Shown: positions 24,499 to 32,881, counted from the first letter of the stretch. The stretch is 64,000 nucleotides of DNA from Bacillota bacterium (GCA_023410445.1 JAEYPT010000003.1:1-64000), one strand, 5' to 3'. Notes: generated by a model not told the origin, from the sequence alone. Program-made: numbers and translations.

Positions 24499-26337
24499 TC
24501 AAACCGCTGTCCCAACCGTCTTCCAGCAGCTGCTGTTTCCCTTAGTCAGCTTGCTTTTTTTCTTCAGCTTCGCAAGAGTTTCCGTAAGTCCCTCAACATC
24601 GGTAAAGGTATTCCCCGCATCGATCACTCCGGCAGCGGAAATTGAGACAACCGGAAACTGCTCCATTTCTCCACGCCTGTTTTCCGCAAGGATAAAGCCG
24701 CGGGCCGCGTCCTCGGGCGAATAATACTTCATAACCATGCTCTGGAAGCTCTCCATAACCCTTCGGCAATACATCTGCGGATCGTTCCCCTGCTGAATCA
24801 CGACAAAATCGTCGCCGCCAACGTGTCCCACAAACTGGTTCTGCGGCAGATTCGCCACCAGAATATCCGCAAGCAGACAGATGATTTTATCGCCGTTTTC
24901 AAATCCGTAGACGTCGTTGTACGCCTTAAAATTATCGATATCAAAATAGACGGCGCTGTAAGCCTGCTCCGACTGAATCATCTGCTGCATTTTCCGTTCG
25001 ATCGCGATATTGCCGGGCAGACCGGTCAAAGGATTCTGGCCTTTCGCGTTGATGACCTCGATTTCTGTCGTTTTCTGCAAAAGATCCTTAATGGTCACGG
25101 TTCCGAGGTACTTTCCTCCCTTGGTAACGACAATAAAATCGTACAGCTTATCCGGCTGCCTTGACATGGCGGCGTTTGAAACAACATTGATGGGTGTCTG
25201 ACAGTCCACAGCCATAAAGTTACTGTCCATGAGGGCGGAAATTCTCCGGTTCTGGTTTAACGAATAGCCGTAAAGCCCGGAAAGCTGCAAAACCAGATGG
25301 GTTTTGGTAACGACTCCCACAACCGCATCGTTTTCGACAACACAAAAACCGAAGGCAAACGGGTCCCCCTTCAGTTTGCTGAAGACCTCATCCACTTTGG
25401 CCTGCGGGGTAATGGTTTCCGTTGGAGTGCAGATGTTTTCTATGTAAATATTTCCGACCTGATTACCGTAAACGTGATTTCTCCTACGGTTGAGCTCAAT
25501 AATCCGACTCAGGACCTCCGGAACAGGCACCAAAATTTCCGACTGCGGGCGCTGAATAAAATAGCCCTGCGCAAACTGAACACCAAGATTGATCAGGGTT
25601 GCCAGCTCATCGCTGGTTTCGACCCCTTCCGCGATCAGTTGGATGTTTGCCATGCGGGACAGTTCCACCATGCTTTTAACCAGCGCGTATTTCATGGAAT
25701 CGCGGTCAATGCCCCGAATGAGCTGCATATCCAGTTTGACATAATGAGGATGAACGTCACTGATTAAATTCAATCCGGAGAATCCCGCCCCAGCATCGTC
25801 GACGGCAATGTGATAATTCTGCTCCTTATAATGGTCGATTGTTCCCCGGAATCCGGAAATATCCTCCACGGCATTCCGCTCGGTTATTTCGAATATAATA
25901 TTATCCGGCAAAATACCGTATTGCTTCAGATATTCTTTTGTAAAACCATGCCGAAACTTTTCGTCGTGCATAATGTTGGGGTTCACGTTTAGAAAAAGCT
26001 TTCTGCCATTTTCCTCTGTACCGCCGTGAAACGCGCTGCGCAGTGCCGTTGTTCGGCAAAGCTGTTCCAGATCCCACAAACGGTCGCTTTCGCCCGCAAT
26101 TTGAAAAAGCTGATCGGCATTTTCAATGCCGGTTTCACAGGTAATGCGGCTGAGAGCCTCATGCCCGACGACGGTTCCGTCCCTGAGTGATACAATCGCC
26201 TGAAAAACCGTCCGTATTTGTTTTTCATCAATGATCCGATCTAAATCGTTTTTTAATTTGGCGTCCACAGCAACACTTCTTCCCTTCTGATTCCATACGG
26301 AGTGGATAAATCTTCCTGTATCATCCAGCCCTATCAT
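24499..26337 (-). CDS. EAL-CBS-GGDEF c-di-GMP signalling protein
   Basis: This 612-residue protein has an EAL domain (about 30-275; HEALSRI, FEITE, DDAGAG, VKLD, EGVE and QGYFI all present), a pair of CBS motifs (about 300-430) and a C-terminal GGDEF domain (about 440-595). The GGDEF domain carries GGDDF in place of GGDEF. The EAL side looks active. The cyclase side has the conservative Glu to Asp change and its activity is uncertain. CBS pairs usually bind adenylate nucleotides, so it could couple energy state to c-di-GMP. No membrane segment is seen. The ATG at 26337 lacks a clear binding site; a GTG at 26268 just before the EAL domain is an alternative start. Confidence 0.92.
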   Translation of the reverse strand: MIGLDDTGRFIHSVWNQKGRSVAVDAKLKNDLDRIIDEKQIRTVFQAIVSLRDGTVVGHEALSRITCETGIENADQLFQIAGESDRLWDLEQLCRTTALRSAFHGGTEENGRKLFLNVNPNIMHDEKFRHGFTKEYLKQYGILPDNIIFEITERNAVEDISGFRGTIDHYKEQNYHIAVDDAGAGFSGLNLISDVHPHYVKLDMQLIRGIDRDSMKYALVKSMVELSRMANIQLIAEGVETSDELATLINLGVQFAQGYFIQRPQSEILVPVPEVLSRIIELNRRRNHVYGNQVGNIYIENICTPTETITPQAKVDEVFSKLKGDPFAFGFCVVENDAVVGVVTKTHLVLQLSGLYGYSLNQNRRISALMDSNFMAVDCQTPINVVSNAAMSRQPDKLYDFIVVTKGGKYLGTVTIKDLLQKTTEIEVINAKGQNPLTGLPGNIAIERKMQQMIQSEQAYSAVYFDIDNFKAYNDVYGFENGDKIICLLADILVANLPQNQFVGHVGGDDFVVIQQGNDPQMYCRRVMESFQSMVMKYYSPEDAARGFILAENRRGEMEQFPVVSISAAGVIDAGNTFTDVEGLTETLAKLKKKSKLTKGNSSCWKTVGTAV

Positions 26338-26422
26338 AAACCAGATGAACGGATTCTCTGTTAATGAAACGTTAACAGGACATTAAATCGACAAATAACT
26401 TCTAAACTTACCGAATTCCCTC

Positions 26423-26450
26423 AAAAAGAAAACCGGCCTTAAGGCCGGTT
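26423..26450 (-). terminator. Terminator overlapping the stop of the ElaA-like gene
   Basis: A palindromic AACCGGCCTT/AAGGCCGGTT (26431-26450) followed on the minus strand by TTCTTTTTGA. It overlaps the stop codon of the acetyltransferase gene. Confidence 0.75.
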
Positions 26451-26945
26451 ACTCAAATTTATGTTTTTCATTACCGAATCAGGCATTCTTTTTTCCGCTT
26501 TATACTGCATGACCACATGGGGAATTCCATCTTCCAGAAACATTTCGGAGCACGGCTGAAATCCGACGCTGGTGTAAAAACGCAGCAGATATTCCTGCGC
26601 TTCGATTTTAATGCGGGTTTCGGAAAGCTCATGCTGCATAAAAGTGATTGCCCGGTTCATCATCCGGCGCGCAATTCCAGTGTGCCTTTGATCCTTCCGT
26701 ACAACCAGACGGCCAATCGCCGCTTCCTCAAAGGTCTGACCGGGATTGAGAATTCTCAGACATCCGCAGACGTGGCCTTCGGCGTCTTTTGAGAACAAGT
26801 GGTAAGCCTGTGGATCGTAACCGTCGATATCGTGATAGGGACAGTTCTGTTCCACAATAAAAATATCGTTTCGTAGTTTCAGAATTTCATAAAGTTCTAT
26901 CGGTGTTAATTGGTTGAATTGTTTGATCGTCAGGCTTTCTTCCAT
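26439..26945 (-). CDS. ElaA-like GNAT acetyltransferase
   Basis: A 168-residue GNAT protein with the ElaA signature LYEILKLRNDIFIVEQNCPYHDIDG (residues 18-42) and acetyl-CoA-binding motif A near 79-95 (IGRLVVRKDQRHTGIARRMM). The substrate of this family is not firmly known. AGGAG lies ten bases before the ATG. It lies 18 bases downstream of the PfkB-type kinase and is probably cotranscribed with it and the GNAT gene further upstream. A terminator hairpin overlaps its stop codon. Confidence 0.9.
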   Translation of the reverse strand: MEESLTIKQFNQLTPIELYEILKLRNDIFIVEQNCPYHDIDGYDPQAYHLFSKDAEGHVCGCLRILNPGQTFEEAAIGRLVVRKDQRHTGIARRMMNRAITFMQHELSETRIKIEAQEYLLRFYTSVGFQPCSEMFLEDGIPHVVMQYKAEKRMPDSVMKNINLSNRP

Positions 26946-26963
26946 TCGTCCTTCTCCTAATTT

Positions 26964-27896
26964 TTAATTGATTTGCTCCGCCTTTACCATTCTGAGCAGC
27001 TTTTCAAGGTCCTCCTGTTCGAAGTAACCGGTTTCCTTGTGCAGTGCATTCGCCGTGGAAACGGCCATTGCCAGCCGGACCTTTTCCTGCACGGAAAGGC
27101 CTTGTCGAAGGCCGGCGGCAAAACCGGCCACCATCGAGTCTCCGCAGCCGACCGTATTGACAACGGGAATATCCGGCGTGATCCCACGAAAAACACCCTC
27201 CGGCAAGACGAAAACAGCTCCGTCCTTTCCCAGGGACACGATCACGTTGGGAATTCCGGCTTGCTGAAGGTTTCGGGCCGCGGCAACGATTTCCTCAAGC
27301 CCGGAAATCTCCCGGCCGATCAGTTCGCCGAGCTCAGTCCGGTTCGGTTTTATGAGGTCTGGGCAGGCTTTGATTCCTTGTGCAAGCAGATCGCCGCTCG
27401 CGTCGAACAAAACCGTCTTTCCTGCCGCCTTTGCCGACCGGATCAGGCCGCAGACATAATCCGCGTCAATGCCGGGAGGAACGCTTCCGCAAATTGCCAG
27501 AATCCCGCAGCGGGACAGCAAGCCCCCAAACCGCCTGGAAAAATCCGCCTTCGCGGATTCTCCCACTGGCGCCCCTTCCTCCAGCAGTTCGGTAATCCTC
27601 CCGGTGGAAAGATCGCGGATATTGACACAGGTACGCGTTTCGGCAGCCACAGGCACAAATTCGGTGCGGATTCCGGATTTCTCCAGAGTTTCCCGGATGA
27701 ATTCGCCGTTGCGTCCGCCTAAAAAGCCCGTCGCGATTACTTCCTCACCGAGCAGCCGGGCAACCTTCGCCACCTGTATGCCCTTACCGGCCGCCGCCTG
27801 ACTGTTTTCCCTGACCCGGATTGCTTCTCCGGGAATCAATTTTTCAACCTCATAGTGTTTGTCAACCGTAGGATTAAGCGTCACCGTACCGATCAT
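26964..27896 (-). CDS. 1-phosphofructokinase-type PfkB kinase
   Basis: A 310-residue kinase of the PfkB/ribokinase family, FruK/LacC branch. It has MIGTVTLNPTVDKHY at the N-terminus, the substrate loop AAAGKGIQVAKVARLLG (35-51) and the anion-hole/catalytic motif NTVGCGDSMVAGF (near 249-261), whose Asp is the expected base. It probably phosphorylates fructose-1-phosphate or tagatose-6-phosphate. No PTS transporter or DeoR-type regulator is adjacent, which is unusual for fruK, so the sugar remains open. GGAAGGGAG lies before the ATG. It lies 58 bases after a GNAT gene. Confidence 0.88.
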   Translation of the reverse strand: MIGTVTLNPTVDKHYEVEKLIPGEAIRVRENSQAAAGKGIQVAKVARLLGEEVIATGFLGGRNGEFIRETLEKSGIRTEFVPVAAETRTCVNIRDLSTGRITELLEEGAPVGESAKADFSRRFGGLLSRCGILAICGSVPPGIDADYVCGLIRSAKAAGKTVLFDASGDLLAQGIKACPDLIKPNRTELGELIGREISGLEEIVAAARNLQQAGIPNVIVSLGKDGAVFVLPEGVFRGITPDIPVVNTVGCGDSMVAGFAAGLRQGLSVQEKVRLAMAVSTANALHKETGYFEQEDLEKLLRMVKAEQIN

Positions 27897-27954
27897 GCCG
27901 TCTCCCTTCCGCCGCGCAGTTCACACGGCCAGCCATTTTTCTGAAAACAGGTCC

Positions 27955-28422
27955 TCAATGGCCCGAGCCTTCGGGTATCTTTTCCAACAGGGTGCAGGTA
28001 ATACCGGAGGAATGAGCGCTGCCGATCTCCCGGTAGCCCGCTTTCCGATAAAACAGACGGTTCCCGTCCTGATCTGCAGGAGTGTCCAGTGTGAATTTGA
28101 CCGATTCCGGAAACCGCCTTTCCAGAAAGGCAAGCGCGCTGCTTCCGATCCCGCGGCGCTGATAGCCCGGAATTACTCCCAGGCTGGTCAGATGGCATTC
28201 CCCCGCCTCACGCAGTTTTACGATCATATTGCCCACCGCAGTTTCATCCGCATAGATTAAAAAATCGTAATGCTGGCGGATGATGTCCTCGGTATTCTTT
28301 GGGGAACGCCGATAACTTGGACACTGCCCGTACCGTTCAAAATCCTCACGGAACGCCTCATTCTGAAGCTCGATTACAAGCTCCGTGTCGGACAGGCAAG
28401 CCCGAACAAACCGAATCTGCAT
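27955..28422 (-). CDS. GNAT-family N-acetyltransferase
   Basis: A 155-residue acetyltransferase. Motif A is clear near residues 78-99 (LTSLGVIPGYQRRGIGSSALAFLE), followed by GNRLFYRKAGYREIG at 119-133, the usual substrate/CoA-side element. The substrate cannot be inferred. GGAGG lies six bases before the ATG, and a promoter lies 44 bases upstream. It is the first gene of a probable three-gene unit with the PfkB kinase and the ElaA-like protein. Confidence 0.9.
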   Translation of the reverse strand: MQIRFVRACLSDTELVIELQNEAFREDFERYGQCPSYRRSPKNTEDIIRQHYDFLIYADETAVGNMIVKLREAGECHLTSLGVIPGYQRRGIGSSALAFLERRFPESVKFTLDTPADQDGNRLFYRKAGYREIGSAHSSGITCTLLEKIPEGSGH

Positions 28423-28465
28423 GCAAAGCCTCCGCCCAACTGGAAAATACTGTATTCTTTCTGCT

Positions 28466-28493
28466 ATTATACCTCATTCTCAGAAATATGCAA
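28466..28493 (-). promoter_or_regulatory. Promoter of the GNAT-kinase-ElaA unit
   Basis: TTGCAT (28488-28493), 16-base spacer, TATAAT (28466-28471) on the minus strand. Confidence 0.65.
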
Positions 28494-28507
28494 CGCTCCG
28501 AAGCAAT

Positions 28508-28978
28508 TTACGGCTGTGCGATTGCAGTAACCGGCGTCCACAGCTCGTAATAGGAACCGCCTTCCCGGTAGTACTCGAAGTCAAAACAGTGCCCAGCGCT
28601 CGGCTCGTATCCAGCCTCCGGAAGCGTCTGGCAGTAATATTCCGTCCACGCTTCAACGGCGGAACGGTCAGCCGGAACAGACGCGACGGCATACCGGGCG
28701 GGAGGAATCTCTTTCCGGACGGTTCCTGCCGGCAAATTTGATTCTGCCGGAACCTCGATTCCGATCAGGTAACAGTACCGTTCCCCACCCGTTTTCCACA
28801 TAAGGCCGTAAAAATCGTTCCGCCTGCCGAATCGCGCATACAGCAGTTCCTTTTTCCGGCCATATTCTTCCCAAAGTTTTGCAAGGCCTTGCCCGCAGGT
28901 CTTCAGACATGTTTCTACACAATACCCGCAGATGGAAAAAGAGTCCCTCTGAACCAAATGAAAATCCAATTCCGCCAC
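28508..28978 (-). CDS. GyrI-like effector-binding domain protein
   Basis: A stand-alone 156-residue protein resembling the GyrI-like/AraC effector-binding domain. It begins with a ligand-binding beta strand (MAELDFHLVQRDSFSICGYCVET) and ends with the typical DFEYYREGGSYYELWTPV. There is no DNA-binding domain. Some family members bind or hydrolyse small molecules; the ligand here is unknown. The GTG at 28978 lies too close to AAAGGAA. The TTG three codons downstream (28969) has better spacing and may be the real start. Confidence 0.8.
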   Translation of the reverse strand: MAELDFHLVQRDSFSICGYCVETCLKTCGQGLAKLWEEYGRKKELLYARFGRRNDFYGLMWKTGGERYCYLIGIEVPAESNLPAGTVRKEIPPARYAVASVPADRSAVEAWTEYYCQTLPEAGYEPSAGHCFDFEYYREGGSYYELWTPVTAIAQP

Positions 28979-29040
28979 TTCCTTTTTTCTTATGATAGCA
29001 CCGGAAAAGTGACAGCATCCTGTCAGGTATTCTCAAATTT

Positions 29041-29583
29041 TTACAGTGTAACAAAGGTCGGGCTATGGCCTACATGAGGGAGAAATTTATCTAAGACATC
29101 AGAAATCTTAAGTTTCAGACTGGATGTGTTGATGCAGGGGTGGCACCCGAAATATTCCGATTTCAGAATATCTCGGTCCAACAGAAGCTTCACGCGGTTA
29201 TCTTTGTCATTCATAAGGCCCATGACGCTGACGGAGCCGGGCGTCACATTCAGAAATTTTTCCATGTACTCCGCATCTGCGAAGGAGAGCCGGGAACTTT
29301 CGATCTGTGCGGAAAGGTCCTTCGTGCGGAACTGCTTTCCCCCTGGCATCGCAAGCAGATAAAAGTCGGTTTTTTGCCGGTTGCACAGAAACAGGTTCTT
29401 ACAGATTTCGACCCCGAGGATTTTTCCGACTTCTTCGCAGCCCTCAATGTGCGCAGTCGCGTCATGGTCCATCCTGAAATATGGGATTTCAAGCGAATCC
29501 AGCAGGTTGTAAACCGCCGTTTCCTTCGGAAGGCGTTCATTCTGCGGCTTCCCTTGATACAGAGTCCGATCAATCCAGAACAT
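29041..29583 (-). CDS. Prolyl-tRNA editing protein, ProX/PrdX type
   Basis: A 180-residue YbaK-superfamily protein of the ProX/PrdX group, which hydrolyses misacylated Ala-tRNA(Pro) in trans. Recognisable elements are LPKETAVYNLLDSLEIPYFRMDH, the conserved KNLFLCNRQ region near 75, and the turn VTPGSVSVMGLMND. I chose the ATG at 29583. The upstream ATG at 29619 lies inside the predicted -10 box and cannot be transcribed from that promoter. The ribosome binding site is weak (GGGATGATG). It is monocistronic and divergent from apbE. Confidence 0.85.
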   Translation of the reverse strand: MFWIDRTLYQGKPQNERLPKETAVYNLLDSLEIPYFRMDHDATAHIEGCEEVGKILGVEICKNLFLCNRQKTDFYLLAMPGGKQFRTKDLSAQIESSRLSFADAEYMEKFLNVTPGSVSVMGLMNDKDNRVKLLLDRDILKSEYFGCHPCINTSSLKLKISDVLDKFLPHVGHSPTFVTL

Positions 29584-29614
29584 TTCATCATCCCGTTGCA
29601 GCAAATTTTCCCCT

Positions 29615-29643
29615 ATCATAACACATTACATTTTATGAAGCAA
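29615..29643 (-). promoter_or_regulatory. Promoter of the prolyl-tRNA editing gene
   Basis: TTGCTT (29638-29643), 17-base spacer, TATGAT (29615-29620) on the minus strand. Its position supports the downstream start codon at 29583. Confidence 0.6.
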
Positions 29644-29864
29644 GAAAGCGGGTTTTTCTACCCGAAAATCCGACAATTATAAACTCTGCAAAACAAAAAC
29701 CATGCGAAAACCGCGACTGACGAAACAAATTACAACGGGTTTCCGTGACAGACGGCTTCAAAGAAAATTCATGAACGATTCATTGATCCTTTTTGTTTTT
29801 TTCACTCCATATTAATATCGGATTTTTATACTGATGTCAGTTTCAGATGATTGGAGGAAAAAAC

Positions 29865-30833
29865 ATGATCTCCGCATTTTATAAAAAGAAATCTGCCGAA
29901 AAAACTTTTTTCGCTCTCGGGACGGTCAACGCCGTTAAAATATATGGAAGCAAAGACGTTTCCGCCGTGGATGCCGCAATTGCACGAATCCGTGAAATTG
30001 AAGATCGGATGTCCGCATTTCTTCCAGACAGCGACCTTGCCATTCTGCGAAAAAATGCGGGACGCGGACCGACGGAAATACATCGGGATACCTTTCGGGT
30101 GCTTCAGAAGTCGGCGTCCTTCGGGGCTCTGACGGATGGAGCCTTCGACGTGACGGTCCGTCCTCTGACCGAGCTTTGGGGAATTAATAAAAAAGATTCC
30201 TTCATCCCTTCCGAAGCGGAGCTCCAAAAGGCCAGGTCCCTCGTGAATTACCGTGACCTTCAGCTTGACCAAAATCTCTGGAGCGCCTCACTGGCGCGCC
30301 GTGGGCAGGCACTGGACCTCGGTTCCATTGCAAAAGGGTTTGCTGCGGACGAAGCCGCGCAGGTCTTGCTCGGCAGAGGAATCGAATGTGCCGTCATCAA
30401 TCTCGGCGGCAATGTGCTGACGCTTGGGAAAAGGCCGGACGGAGCGCCCTGGCGAATCGGGGTGCAGAATCCGCTGGCGCCTTCCGGGCAGCCGATCGGG
30501 GTTCTGTCCGTGGACGGCGGAACCTCCGTTGTTACATCCGGCAGCAACGAGCGTTTCTTTATCCGGGACGGAAAACGGTATCACCATCTGCTTGACCCAA
30601 GAACCGGAGAGCCTGCTCAGAATTCCATGCTGAGCGTAACGGTGCTGTGTCCCTGCTCTGCAGATGCGGATGCCGCAACAACCGCCCTTTTCCTGCTCGG
30701 CCCAGAAAAGGCGAAACCGATTCTCCGAAAGATTCGAGCAGAAGCGGTCATTATCGGGCAAGACCTGTCCGTTACGGTCAGTGATGGACTGCTGAATCGG
30801 TTTCAGCCGATTTATGAAACGGTAAAGAGGTGA
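29865..30833 (+). CDS. apbE: FAD:protein FMN transferase
   Basis: ApbE (322 aa) attaches FMN covalently to Thr/Ser of FMN_bind domains using FAD. Visible family features are FALGTVNAVKIYG at the N-terminus, DLGSIAKGFAADEAA in the FAD-binding region, NLGGNV, the HHLLDPRTGEP segment and the metal-binding DADAATTALFLLG near the end. There is no lipobox or signal peptide, so it should act in the cytoplasm or at the inner membrane face. The ATG at 29865 has GGAGG seven bases upstream; an in-frame ATG 18 bases earlier precedes that site. Its stop lies four bases before the gene for its probable substrate. Confidence 0.96.
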   Translation: MISAFYKKKSAEKTFFALGTVNAVKIYGSKDVSAVDAAIARIREIEDRMSAFLPDSDLAILRKNAGRGPTEIHRDTFRVLQKSASFGALTDGAFDVTVRPLTELWGINKKDSFIPSEAELQKARSLVNYRDLQLDQNLWSASLARRGQALDLGSIAKGFAADEAAQVLLGRGIECAVINLGGNVLTLGKRPDGAPWRIGVQNPLAPSGQPIGVLSVDGGTSVVTSGSNERFFIRDGKRYHHLLDPRTGEPAQNSMLSVTVLCPCSADADAATTALFLLGPEKAKPILRKIRAEAVIIGQDLSVTVSDGLLNRFQPIYETVKR

Positions 30834-30837
30834 AGCA

Positions 30838-32034
30838 ATGGAAAAGCTGAAAAAACGAAGATTTCTGTTTAGCGCAGTCCGGCTCGCCGTTCAAATTGTA
30901 TGCTTTATTCTTCTTCCGGCGGTGTATATCGGGGCGTTGGACGGAATCCGGGCCATTTACCTTGCCGTAATTCAACAGAATTTTTCCGCAGCGCTTCTCC
31001 CCCAGCTTGTTGAAGTGCTGGCGACTGTGCCCGTTACATTTTTCTTAGGCCGGTTTTTCTGCGGCTGGATGTGCGCCTTCGGTTCCTATACGGATTTTGT
31101 CTACCGGATCTCACAGAAATTATTTCACATAAAGCTGAAAATAAGCGAACGCATGGACCGGTGGATGAAACTGATAAAATACGCGATCCTGTTGATTCTG
31201 GCAATCGCCGTGTGGACCCTTGGAAAAACCGCGTTTCTTTCCGTCAGCCCGTGGGATGCGTTCGGGATGCTTGCAACGGTCGGGAAGGTCCCGAATCTCG
31301 CCTATGTTGCTTCCAGTATGACGGTGGGACTGATTCTGCTTTTAATCGTCACCGCACTCTCGGCTGTGACTGAGCGGTTCTTCTGCCGTTATCTTTGCCC
31401 AATGGGCGCTGTTTTCTCCCTCACTTCCCTGCTTCGCGTTGCAAGGATTAAAAAGCCATCTGCCGGATGCGGCAAGTGCAGAATCTGCACTGAAAGCTGC
31501 GCGATGGGAATACCACTTTACCAGATCGATACTGTTCGAAGCGGCGAATGCATCCACTGCATGAAATGCGTCGCTGCCTGCCCTAGGAACAACGCCCGGC
31601 TTTCCGTCACCGGCAGCGACATGCGTCCCCTTGTAGCCGGCACCGTCGCGGCGGCTGCAATGACAGGCTTTACTTATCTGGGAAATTTCAGCTTCAACGG
31701 GTCGGGGGCGGCTCCCTTTTCCACCGTTCAAACCGTTTCGAGCAGCAGTTCCGTCAGCCAGAAATACAAGGACGGCACCTTTGAGGGCTCCGGAACAGGG
31801 TTTCACGGAGGAACAACGGTTGTATCCGTAACAATCGCAAACGGCCGGATTACGGAAATCAATCCGGTTTCCAGCGAAGACAGTAACCAATTTTTCAGCA
31901 ATGCCTACGAATCGGTGACAAAGGAAATTCTTAGCAGCCAATCCCCTGAGGTAGACGCCGTTTCCGGCGCGACGTTCAGCAGTAACGGAATCATGAGCGC
32001 CGTGGCGGACGCCCTGACAAAAGCCTCCGCCTAA
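30838..32034 (+). CDS. NapH-like membrane ferredoxin protein with C-terminal FMN_bind domain
   Basis: This 398-residue protein has about five membrane segments in its first 185 residues, with FCGWMCAFG and FCRYLCPMGA loops typical of NapH/NosR/YccM proteins. Two 4Fe-4S motifs follow (CGKCRICTESC near 210-220 and CIHCMKCVAACP near 241-252). Then come another hydrophobic segment (about 265-285), a Ser-rich linker and an FMN_bind domain. The attachment motif is SGATFS, with Thr379 as the expected FMN acceptor. It probably moves electrons across or along the membrane to FMN on the outside. apbE ends four bases upstream. The electron acceptor is unknown. AGAGGTG precedes the ATG. Confidence 0.92.
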   Translation: MEKLKKRRFLFSAVRLAVQIVCFILLPAVYIGALDGIRAIYLAVIQQNFSAALLPQLVEVLATVPVTFFLGRFFCGWMCAFGSYTDFVYRISQKLFHIKLKISERMDRWMKLIKYAILLILAIAVWTLGKTAFLSVSPWDAFGMLATVGKVPNLAYVASSMTVGLILLLIVTALSAVTERFFCRYLCPMGAVFSLTSLLRVARIKKPSAGCGKCRICTESCAMGIPLYQIDTVRSGECIHCMKCVAACPRNNARLSVTGSDMRPLVAGTVAAAAMTGFTYLGNFSFNGSGAAPFSTVQTVSSSSSVSQKYKDGTFEGSGTGFHGGTTVVSVTIANGRITEINPVSSEDSNQFFSNAYESVTKEILSSQSPEVDAVSGATFSSNGIMSAVADALTKASA

Positions 32035-32049
32035 TCTACATAGATAGAA

Positions 32050-32084
32050 AGAGACCGGAAATGGATATACCATTTCCGGTCTCT
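32050..32084. terminator. Bidirectional terminator between the FMN_bind gene and tRNA-Thr
   Basis: A 15-bp perfect stem (32050-32064 with 32070-32084) with a five-base loop. It is followed by TTCTG on the plus strand and TTTCTATCT on the minus strand. It sits between convergent units. Confidence 0.8.
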
Positions 32085-32086
32085 TC

Positions 32087-32162
32087 TGGAGCTACTGGTC
32101 CGACTCGAACGGACGACCTGCGCATTACGAATGCGCTGCTCTACCAACTGAGCCACAGTAGC
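32087..32162 (-). tRNA. tRNA-Thr (anticodon CGU)
   Basis: A full cloverleaf on the minus strand: acceptor GCTACTG/CAGTAGC, D arm GCTC/GAGC, anticodon arm GCGCA-TTCGTAA-TGCGC with anticodon CGT, and T arm with TTCGAGT. The discriminator is T and the CCA end is encoded. It has its own promoter and terminator. CGU-reading tRNA-Thr decodes ACG. Confidence 0.96.
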
Positions 32163-32184
32163 ATTTTCTGTCGACGACTTTTTA

Positions 32185-32213
32185 AGTATACTAAAAAACC
32201 TTCGATTCGTCAA
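32185..32213 (-). promoter_or_regulatory. Promoter of tRNA-Thr
   Basis: TTGACG (32208-32213), 17-base spacer, TATACT (32185-32190), 22 bases before the tRNA 5' end. Confidence 0.8.
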
Positions 32214-32350
32214 GCCCAAAATTCAGATTTTATGAAAAAAACTATCGTACATGTGAATAATAATCACCAAACTATTTGTCTGTGCCGAAGAATCGATATA
32301 ATCAAGAAAAAGACGAAAAAACTGATAATACAAAGGCGGAGTGTTATTCT

Positions 32351-32749
32351 ATGAAAATCTGTATTAACGAAAGGTTGCGCGAATTGCGCATAAAAAGCGG
32401 ATATACACAAAGCCAGATTGCAAAAATACTGAATATAGACCGTTCCACCTATTCCTATTATGAGATCGGCAAAACAACGCCGGATGTTACCTCACTGATG
32501 ACTCTCGCAAAAATTTTCAATATTTCCCTGAGCGAGCTCCTCGCCGACGAATCAAAGCACGCGGCCGTAGCAGACAGCGGGATCAAAAACGAGTTTTTCG
32601 AAGGCAAAAAAAATTCATCCCATATTTATGAACTCTCCCGCGAGGAAAAAGAGCTGATCGGCATGTTCCGCGCCTATCCGGCAGAGAAACAGAAAAAGGT
32701 TCTTGATTCTCTGCGGTCAGCCTCCGGCAAAAAATCCTCGCAGCATTAA
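32351..32749 (+). CDS. XRE-family transcriptional regulator
   Basis: A 132-residue protein with a Cro/C1-type helix-turn-helix at residues 3-62 (RLRELRIKSGYTQSQIAKILNIDRSTYSYYEIGKTTPDV), then a linker and a charged helix (REEKELIGMFRAYPAEKQKKVL) that probably dimerises. The ATG at 32351 has GGCGGAG at about nine bases; the longer frame has no binding site. The target is unknown. No mobile-element genes are adjacent, so a phage origin is not supported. A strong terminator separates it from DUF4364. Confidence 0.92.
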   Translation: MKICINERLRELRIKSGYTQSQIAKILNIDRSTYSYYEIGKTTPDVTSLMTLAKIFNISLSELLADESKHAAVADSGIKNEFFEGKKNSSHIYELSREEKELIGMFRAYPAEKQKKVLDSLRSASGKKSSQH

Positions 32750-32758
32750 AAATTTCGG

Positions 32759-32796
32759 CCTGGAAAACCTTTTTCGGTTTTTCGGGTCTTTTCTTT
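32759..32796 (+). terminator. Terminator of the XRE gene
   Basis: An 11-bp stem with two G-U pairs (32759-32769 with 32776-32786) and a six-base loop, followed by TCTTTTCTTT. Confidence 0.85.
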
Positions 32797-32828
32797 CCCT
32801 TCATATCTGGACGCCTGGCTTTTATCGC

Positions 32829-32858
32829 TTTACAGAAGAACTTACACTGTGCTAAAAT
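32829..32858 (+). promoter_or_regulatory. Promoter of the DUF4364 gene
   Basis: TTTACA (32829-32834), 18-base spacer, TAAAAT (32853-32858), 24 bases before the start codon. Confidence 0.65.
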
Positions 32859-32881
32859 AAAAGAGATGTGAGGTGTTTCAA

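Noticed and set aside
32351..32749. XRE regulator as part of a toxin-antitoxin or phage module
   Set aside because: Both neighbours are separated by terminators and are housekeeping or conserved clostridial genes. No toxin-like small gene overlaps it.
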